DNA from: JBCDBL01 sp039183635
GTDB taxonomy: Bacteria > Pseudomonadota > Alphaproteobacteria > Caulobacterales > Parvularculaceae
Direction of reading: 5' to 3'
Assembly: GCA_039183635.1 (NCBI GenBank)
Contig: JBCDBL010000006.1
Location: forward strand, 1 to 58,331
Length of the DNA: 58,331 nucleotides
Below the pieces are notes generated by a model. The model saw only the letters and a list, made by a program, of their open reading frames with translations, did no database searches and was not told where the DNA came from. Numbering within the stretch: position 1 is the stretch's first letter; every line of letters begins with the position of its first letter. Below, piece by piece: positions 53,884-58,331 of this stretch. The position numbers and the translations under genes are program-made.

Positions 53884-55263
53884 ATGTCATCAAACGTAAT
53901 CATTGATAATTCAACACTGTCTGCGGTGCAGCGGATAACAGGAAATGCAAGAGTCCCCAAGAATTATAGTATCGAAGGTGATTATTCTGCGTTTGAGAAC
54001 TTTCTATCTACGCTTCTCTTCTATGACACATTTTATGCCGTAGACGACTACAAGGATGAATTTCGTTCAGACAGAAAAAGCCAGTTCAGCTATGTTCGAC
54101 ATATTCCGACTAGTGCATTTCCCTACCAGGGCTTGCAAAACAAATCTGTTGAAATCAATGATGATTTGGTACTTGAGATCAAAGCAGGAAATATCACTAA
54201 GAGTGCGCTGACAGATTTTCTTGAGGTGATGGGGCTTACCCTAACAGCCGCTTGGCACCTACAATCAAGTGATTTTTTTCTAACGCTGAAGGTATTGTCT
54301 GACAGTCCAGATGAGGAGTCAGAGCGCTATAAATATTCTCCTCTCACTTCTATGATTTTTAATCAGCTACGTAATCGGACAAATACAGAAATCAATGAGA
54401 ATGGCCTTTATCTTGAAAGCAGCGATGGTGAAGAAATTTCGTTTGAAGGCCATAAAGAAGATTCTAGAGAATGTTACGTTGAACAACAGCTAAAAGACTT
54501 TTCTAATTCGCTGAACTGGTTAAGCCGCCGTGCTACCTTTTACATGTTAACGAGCAGTCATTTTGATGCTGCATTTTGTATGCACCCTATTCGGCATAAT
54601 TTTATTAACAGCCTTGCCCAAGAAAAAAATCTATTTTCTCAATCTTCAGTATGGCGAGATAACTTCAGAAAGTTTTTTGGTGACTCAGCGGGTGAAGCTG
54701 TCAATGCAGTTAACAAGAATACGGAAGCAACAGAAATAGGCTTACAACTTCCGCTGCTAGCGGCTTGGGCAGTTGGTAAAACAGGGTCGGCCAGCAAAGC
54801 CATAGATGCGGTGCTAGACCTACGTATCCAACCGGAAGCATTGAAGCTCAGGCGATATATGAATGAACTGGATGAAGCTCGCTTAACTGCCTCAAAAAAG
54901 GACATAAACCGATTATTTTCAGCCATTGATATTGAGAAAAATACAATGGGCAAAAAATATGGAATTCAAATGGATGCGGCTTCAAGTGTTAGCATTCGAG
55001 CTAGCCTATTCCCTGATGCCGGTCTTTCAATCGCAAAGCCAATGCAGATGCCAGATTTGGGCTTGAAATTTGGCCCTGCAAAATATGCTCGTAGCATTTT
55101 TCGCAATGTGGTGAACGACATTGCAAACTTTCCTAATTTGGGAGTTGTAAGAGGTAGGCTTCTAAAAGAGATCATACGAAATGAGGATGAACGCGAACCC
55201 ATATTACGCATTGAAGAGCGCCGCTATCGTTTTGCAAAACCTGAATGGAAGAAACCGATGTAG
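53884..55263 (+). CDS. Unknown element cargo protein, 459 residues
   Basis: No family recognised. The N-terminus IIDNSTLSAVQRITGNA followed by an acidic, aromatic segment (FLSTLLFYDTFYAVDDYKDEF) is distinctive, and the protein looks soluble and mostly helical. The base composition is clearly more AT-rich than the housekeeping genes, which suggests recent transfer. It starts 6 bp after the antitoxin stop. The association with a toxin-antitoxin pair and an unknown membrane protein on a mobile element makes a defence or maintenance role possible, but nothing in the sequence proves it. Confidence 0.7.
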   Translation: MSSNVIIDNSTLSAVQRITGNARVPKNYSIEGDYSAFENFLSTLLFYDTFYAVDDYKDEFRSDRKSQFSYVRHIPTSAFPYQGLQNKSVEINDDLVLEIKAGNITKSALTDFLEVMGLTLTAAWHLQSSDFFLTLKVLSDSPDEESERYKYSPLTSMIFNQLRNRTNTEINENGLYLESSDGEEISFEGHKEDSRECYVEQQLKDFSNSLNWLSRRATFYMLTSSHFDAAFCMHPIRHNFINSLAQEKNLFSQSSVWRDNFRKFFGDSAGEAVNAVNKNTEATEIGLQLPLLAAWAVGKTGSASKAIDAVLDLRIQPEALKLRRYMNELDEARLTASKKDINRLFSAIDIEKNTMGKKYGIQMDAASSVSIRASLFPDAGLSIAKPMQMPDLGLKFGPAKYARSIFRNVVNDIANFPNLGVVRGRLLKEIIRNEDEREPILRIEERRYRFAKPEWKKPM

Positions 55264-55321
55264 TATGAGCATTTTGATGATATTCTCTCTATACCATATT
55301 AGGCAGTCAAAACACGGTTGA

Positions 55322-56659
55322 ATGGATATTTTTTCGACACGCGAATTGGCGTTAGCCATCTGGCTTTGCGCCATTATCGCGGTTTGCATTTATTTTAAAA
55401 CGACCCGCAGACTTGCAATTTCTGTCGTAAAACACGCTTTGCACAAACGGTTGGTGTGGGTTTATTGCATCACAGTTTTTTACATTGTCCTCATAGTGTT
55501 ATTGCTCTGGCAGCTTGGCATTTGGAATATCACCCATTTGAAAAGCACTATTATATGGGCCGTTACTGTCGGCTTCATATCGCTTTTTAGGCTACCAGAC
55601 CGCGCAGAGGATTTCGGCTTTTTTCGTCAAGTCGTCATCGACAATTTGAAATTGATTGTGATTCTTGAGTTTATAATCTCGATGAAACCATTTGCTTTTT
55701 GGCAAGAGCTAATACTAATCCCTACTGCTACCTTTTTGACTCTGATAGCGGAATTCTCAAAAAATAAACCGGAGTACCGGATCGCTTATAAGCTCTTCTC
55801 AGGAACTATGAGTATCCTTGGCGTCATCGTCATAATTTTTGCATTTAAAGGCGTTTTGGGCGATCTGACGGGCTTCTTCTCTCTACAAACGCTTTCCGAT
55901 TTTACACTTCCGCCGATCCTGACATTTCTCTTCCTGCCATATTTGTATGCCCTCGCCCTGTACAACATATATGAAACCGCCTTTGTAGTTCTCAAAATGC
56001 CAATTCAGGATAAAAAGGTCAGAGATTACGCATATTTCGCTTCAATTGTAGCATTCGGTAACAACGTAAAACTTCTACACCGTTGGCGACGCGATGTGAT
56101 GATCGTCAAACCCAAAAGTGTGGAAGCGGTTAAACAAACAGTACGAGACGTACTACACAGACGGAAAAGAGAACTAAAGCCCGTTGCCGTTCCCCTTGAG
56201 CAAGGTTGGTCTCCGTATATAGCAAAAGAGTACCTTGTTGAGGCTGGGCTGATTTCAGGGGAATATCATAGGTCGCTTCCCGAACTGCCCGATTGGTCCT
56301 CAAGCTCTAATCATATCGACCTGGGGGATGGCAGCCTTCCGAACCATATTTCCTTTTATGTTGACGGAGACGAGAATGTTGCAAAGCAGCTTAAGCTTGT
56401 TCTCAACGTCAACGAAATTGATGCTGCCGATGATGCTACTCAGATATTTGTGGACTTGGCAGAGCAGCTTTGTGAAGCGGCTTTAGAGCATGAGTTGCCA
56501 TCTGAGTTACGAGTTGCAATCTTCGCACGTTATAACGAGGCCGTTACTCTAAATGGTAAGGCTGTTTCCGTTCGACATGAAGATTTTGAGAATAACGAGC
56601 TTGGGTACACAGCGTATTTTACTACTGGTCACTATGTACCCAGCTATATGAAACCTTAA
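55322..56659 (+). CDS. Unknown membrane protein with cytosolic C-terminal domain
   Basis: A 445-residue protein. About five or six hydrophobic helices occupy residues ~7-220 (LALAIWLCAIIAVCIYF, VFYIVLIVLLLWQLGIW, IWAVTVGFISLF, LSGTMSILGVIVIIFAF region, ILTFLFLPYLYALALY). The remaining ~220 residues are soluble and end in an alpha/beta domain (ISFYVDGDENVAKQLKLVLNV ... VAIFARYNEAV). No family recognised. It is AT-rich like its upstream neighbour, follows it by 58 bp, and ends 7 bp from the convergent coupling-protein gene. Confidence 0.7.
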   Translation: MDIFSTRELALAIWLCAIIAVCIYFKTTRRLAISVVKHALHKRLVWVYCITVFYIVLIVLLLWQLGIWNITHLKSTIIWAVTVGFISLFRLPDRAEDFGFFRQVVIDNLKLIVILEFIISMKPFAFWQELILIPTATFLTLIAEFSKNKPEYRIAYKLFSGTMSILGVIVIIFAFKGVLGDLTGFFSLQTLSDFTLPPILTFLFLPYLYALALYNIYETAFVVLKMPIQDKKVRDYAYFASIVAFGNNVKLLHRWRRDVMIVKPKSVEAVKQTVRDVLHRRKRELKPVAVPLEQGWSPYIAKEYLVEAGLISGEYHRSLPELPDWSSSSNHIDLGDGSLPNHISFYVDGDENVAKQLKLVLNVNEIDAADDATQIFVDLAEQLCEAALEHELPSELRVAIFARYNEAVTLNGKAVSVRHEDFENNELGYTAYFTTGHYVPSYMKP

Positions 56660-56666
56660 ATAATGA

Positions 56667-58277
56667 TCACGAAACCCGCGACCAAATCCCATCCTTATAC
56701 TGCGGATAGTGCGCAAAACGCTGCGGCACTGGCTCCTTAACAACTCGCCGCCAGCCATACCCAAAACGCGTTTTAACACGAACGGCATCAAGCGGCGGGT
56801 GATATGGGTTGGGGTGAAACCGCCCAGCCATCCAGTTTTGCTCATAATAGGGTGTACGGTCGGCGTAAATCGGGTGCTCCAGCCCATCCACAAACATAAT
56901 CATCTTGTCATGCGGCATATTTAGGATTTCATCCGGCGTGCGAAGCAAACGTTGCTGTTTCGTGCGGTGTTCTGCTTCTTTCCTATGATGGGCGTAGGTT
57001 ATGCTGGCCGCAAGCGGATCGCCACCGCTTATAAAGCTTTGTACAGCTTGTGTTTTGGCATGACGTGCACGGGCCTGTTGAAGCTCATCATCAAACTCAA
57101 GTGTTTGATGGCCCAACATACGTGACAAAGTGCTGGCAGACTCGATGTCACGCACGGCGAAGTAAATTTTCAATGCTGCATTACCGCTGATGATGGATTT
57201 CGCATTCGGCCCCGTCGCATCCATTTGATGTATGCTCTGATAGACCGCGAACGGGCGAATGCCGATGCCCGCCCCATAAGTGTAGAGCTTTGTTATGAGG
57301 GGAAATTTACCGAGTTGGGCGCACTCATCCAAAATCCATGTTTGCTGCGGCGCTTGCGGGTGTCTTGCCTTGTAAATCATCGCCCCCACAAAGATCGCTT
57401 TAATCACTGGCGACCATGCCTCAACAAACTCCGCAGGCGGCATGAGATACATTTGATAGGCTTGATCGCTGCGGCATAAATCCTCCAGTGAGCAATCAAA
57501 GCTACCATCCGCATAAGGCGATACAGATTCCAAAAGAATGGGATCGCTCAAAGGTGCGAATGCTTTAAAAATTTCGCCCAATATGCCTTGAAAACCACCT
57601 GTGGGGTTTTCGCGAGAGGTCGCAATTTCCTCTTCAATCCGGGCAGAAATCTCAAACCCTGCCTCTGACATTTCAAATGCAAAATCAATCCATTCGTCGC
57701 CACCACCCGGAATAAGGTTTATGGCCTGATAGATGTCAGGAAGCGTCAAGATGCCTTTCAACCTGACAAGCGTTAGTATGATCGCCTCTAAAAACTCCCG
57801 CGCCCGCCGCTCAAAATAGGCTCCTTGGGGACTGCCCGACAGCGGTATGATGTTTTCACAAAACACCTTCACATCTGAAACCAGTGTTTTGCTGTCTATA
57901 CGGATATAACAAACCGGGTTCAGGCGATGCTGGATCAGGCCATGCAACCCCGCAGGGTTCCAATAAATATTGAACTTTTGATCCGGGGTTTGATCCTGAG
58001 AAATGCAAGCCTGTTCACCCTTCATATCCAAGACCAGCATCGTCCCGGCGCTGTACATCCCGGCGCACAAATTATACCCCAAGATGGTACTGAGCTTGCC
58101 GCCCCTAGCGCCTGCAACGAGCAAGCCGCCACCAGCCTGATTGTACCAGAGCGGATACTTGCCACAGAACCCGGTGAAAAGCGCAAGGTCAGATGCCTGT
58201 AACAATCCGGCCCGGCGAATATCTTGCAGATCAGAAAAGACCGCACTGCCAAAGCGATAGGTTTCATTCTCAATCAT
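56667..58277 (-). CDS. VirD4/TraG-like type IV coupling protein
   Basis: The ATG at 58277 is preferred (AAAGGA upstream), giving 536 residues. GGGLLVAGARGGKLSTILGY is the Walker A region, TMLVLDMKGEQA and TWILDECAQLGKFPLI (Walker B) follow, and SGNAALKIYFAVRDIESASTLSRMLG is typical of TraG/VirD4 ATPases that feed relaxosomes to a type IV secretion channel. No N-terminal membrane helices are visible. The P-loop is unusual: AGARGGKLS in place of GxxxxGK[ST]. Its presence suggests the element is or was conjugative. Confidence 0.85.
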   Translation of the reverse strand: MIENETYRFGSAVFSDLQDIRRAGLLQASDLALFTGFCGKYPLWYNQAGGGLLVAGARGGKLSTILGYNLCAGMYSAGTMLVLDMKGEQACISQDQTPDQKFNIYWNPAGLHGLIQHRLNPVCYIRIDSKTLVSDVKVFCENIIPLSGSPQGAYFERRAREFLEAIILTLVRLKGILTLPDIYQAINLIPGGGDEWIDFAFEMSEAGFEISARIEEEIATSRENPTGGFQGILGEIFKAFAPLSDPILLESVSPYADGSFDCSLEDLCRSDQAYQMYLMPPAEFVEAWSPVIKAIFVGAMIYKARHPQAPQQTWILDECAQLGKFPLITKLYTYGAGIGIRPFAVYQSIHQMDATGPNAKSIISGNAALKIYFAVRDIESASTLSRMLGHQTLEFDDELQQARARHAKTQAVQSFISGGDPLAASITYAHHRKEAEHRTKQQRLLRTPDEILNMPHDKMIMFVDGLEHPIYADRTPYYEQNWMAGRFHPNPYHPPLDAVRVKTRFGYGWRRVVKEPVPQRFAHYPQYKDGIWSRVS

Positions 58278-58299
58278 CAAATTTCCTTTCTGTAGGCAC

Positions 58300-58331
58300 A
58301 AAAAAAAGCCCGGTGTGATTTCTCACACCGG
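58300..58331 (-). terminator. Rho-independent terminator at the right edge
   Basis: CCGGTGTGA (58310-58318), TTTC, TCACACCGG (58323-58331) form a 9-bp stem. On the minus strand it is followed by GC and eight T. It should end transcription of a minus-strand gene lying beyond the window, just before the coupling-protein gene. Confidence 0.85.

Larger units (their letters stand above)
49845..58331. mobile_element. Left part of an integrative (probably conjugative) element at tRNA-Thr
   Basis: Everything right of tRNA-Thr fits an integrated element: serine recombinase at the edge, small accessory genes of the kind found in alphaproteobacterial islands, toxin-antitoxin genes, AT-rich cargo and a VirD4/TraG-like coupling protein. 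No relaxase or secretion-channel gene is in the window, and the right end is not seen, so a self-transmissible state is an inference. Confidence 0.8.

Overview
The window reads as a piece of an alphaproteobacterial chromosome. The best pointer is the block at 42.4-49.5 kb, where murA, a DUF2948 gene, hisD, a UPF0262 gene, a low-molecular-weight phosphatase, infA, maf, an RNase E/G gene and yacG lie head to tail on the minus strand; this order is familiar from Alphaproteobacteria. A TonB-dependent receptor shows a Gram-negative envelope. I cannot name the genus.

Region 1 (1-41.6 kb) is accessory metabolism. From left to right it holds: an SDR dehydrogenase, a carboxymuconolactone-decarboxylase-like protein and an M19 dipeptidase-like protein (+); an S9 peptidase, an alpha/beta hydrolase, a beta-keto acid cleavage enzyme and a CocE-type hydrolase (-); an AmpG-like MFS permease, an NHL-repeat protein and an RpiR regulator (-); an N-formylglutamate amidohydrolase-like protein and a glutamine-synthetase-like ligase (+); a secreted propeller-amidohydrolase (-); a six-gene operon with a HyuA-HyuB (oxoprolinase/hydantoinase) fusion, SDR, IlvD-like dehydratase, FMN alpha-hydroxyacid oxidase, D-2-hydroxyacid dehydrogenase and AraD1/GguC-like protein (-); a PLP decarboxylase, FAD oxidoreductase and FluG-like amidohydrolase (+); a TonB receptor, a lipoprotein amidase and an acyl-CoA synthetase (-); and an enoyl-CoA hydratase (+). 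Together they look like uptake, hydrolysis and oxidation of a peptide-like or gamma-glutamyl/amide substrate. The substrate itself is not visible in the sequence.

The main discovery in this region is a shared 16-bp palindrome, TGTA-N8-TACA. Four perfect copies and two copies with one core mismatch lie in promoter regions of these genes, and the RpiR regulator sits among them. The scattered operons therefore look like one locally regulated regulon. A different site, made of four TAGCA/TGCTA half-sites, precedes the alpha/beta hydrolase at 5.6-7.2 kb.

Region 2 (41.6-49.8 kb) is the housekeeping block, flanked by tRNA-Phe (42.4 kb, -) and tRNA-Thr (49.8 kb, +). Region 3 (49.8 kb to the right edge) is the left end of an integrated mobile element. 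A large serine recombinase reads into the tRNA-Thr gene, so its last ~32 codons are host sequence. Behind it lie small element genes, an SOS-type GAAC-N7-GAAC site, a small membrane protein, a BrnT-type toxin with a helix-turn-helix antitoxin, two AT-rich genes of unknown function and a VirD4/TraG-like coupling protein. The right end of the element lies outside the window.
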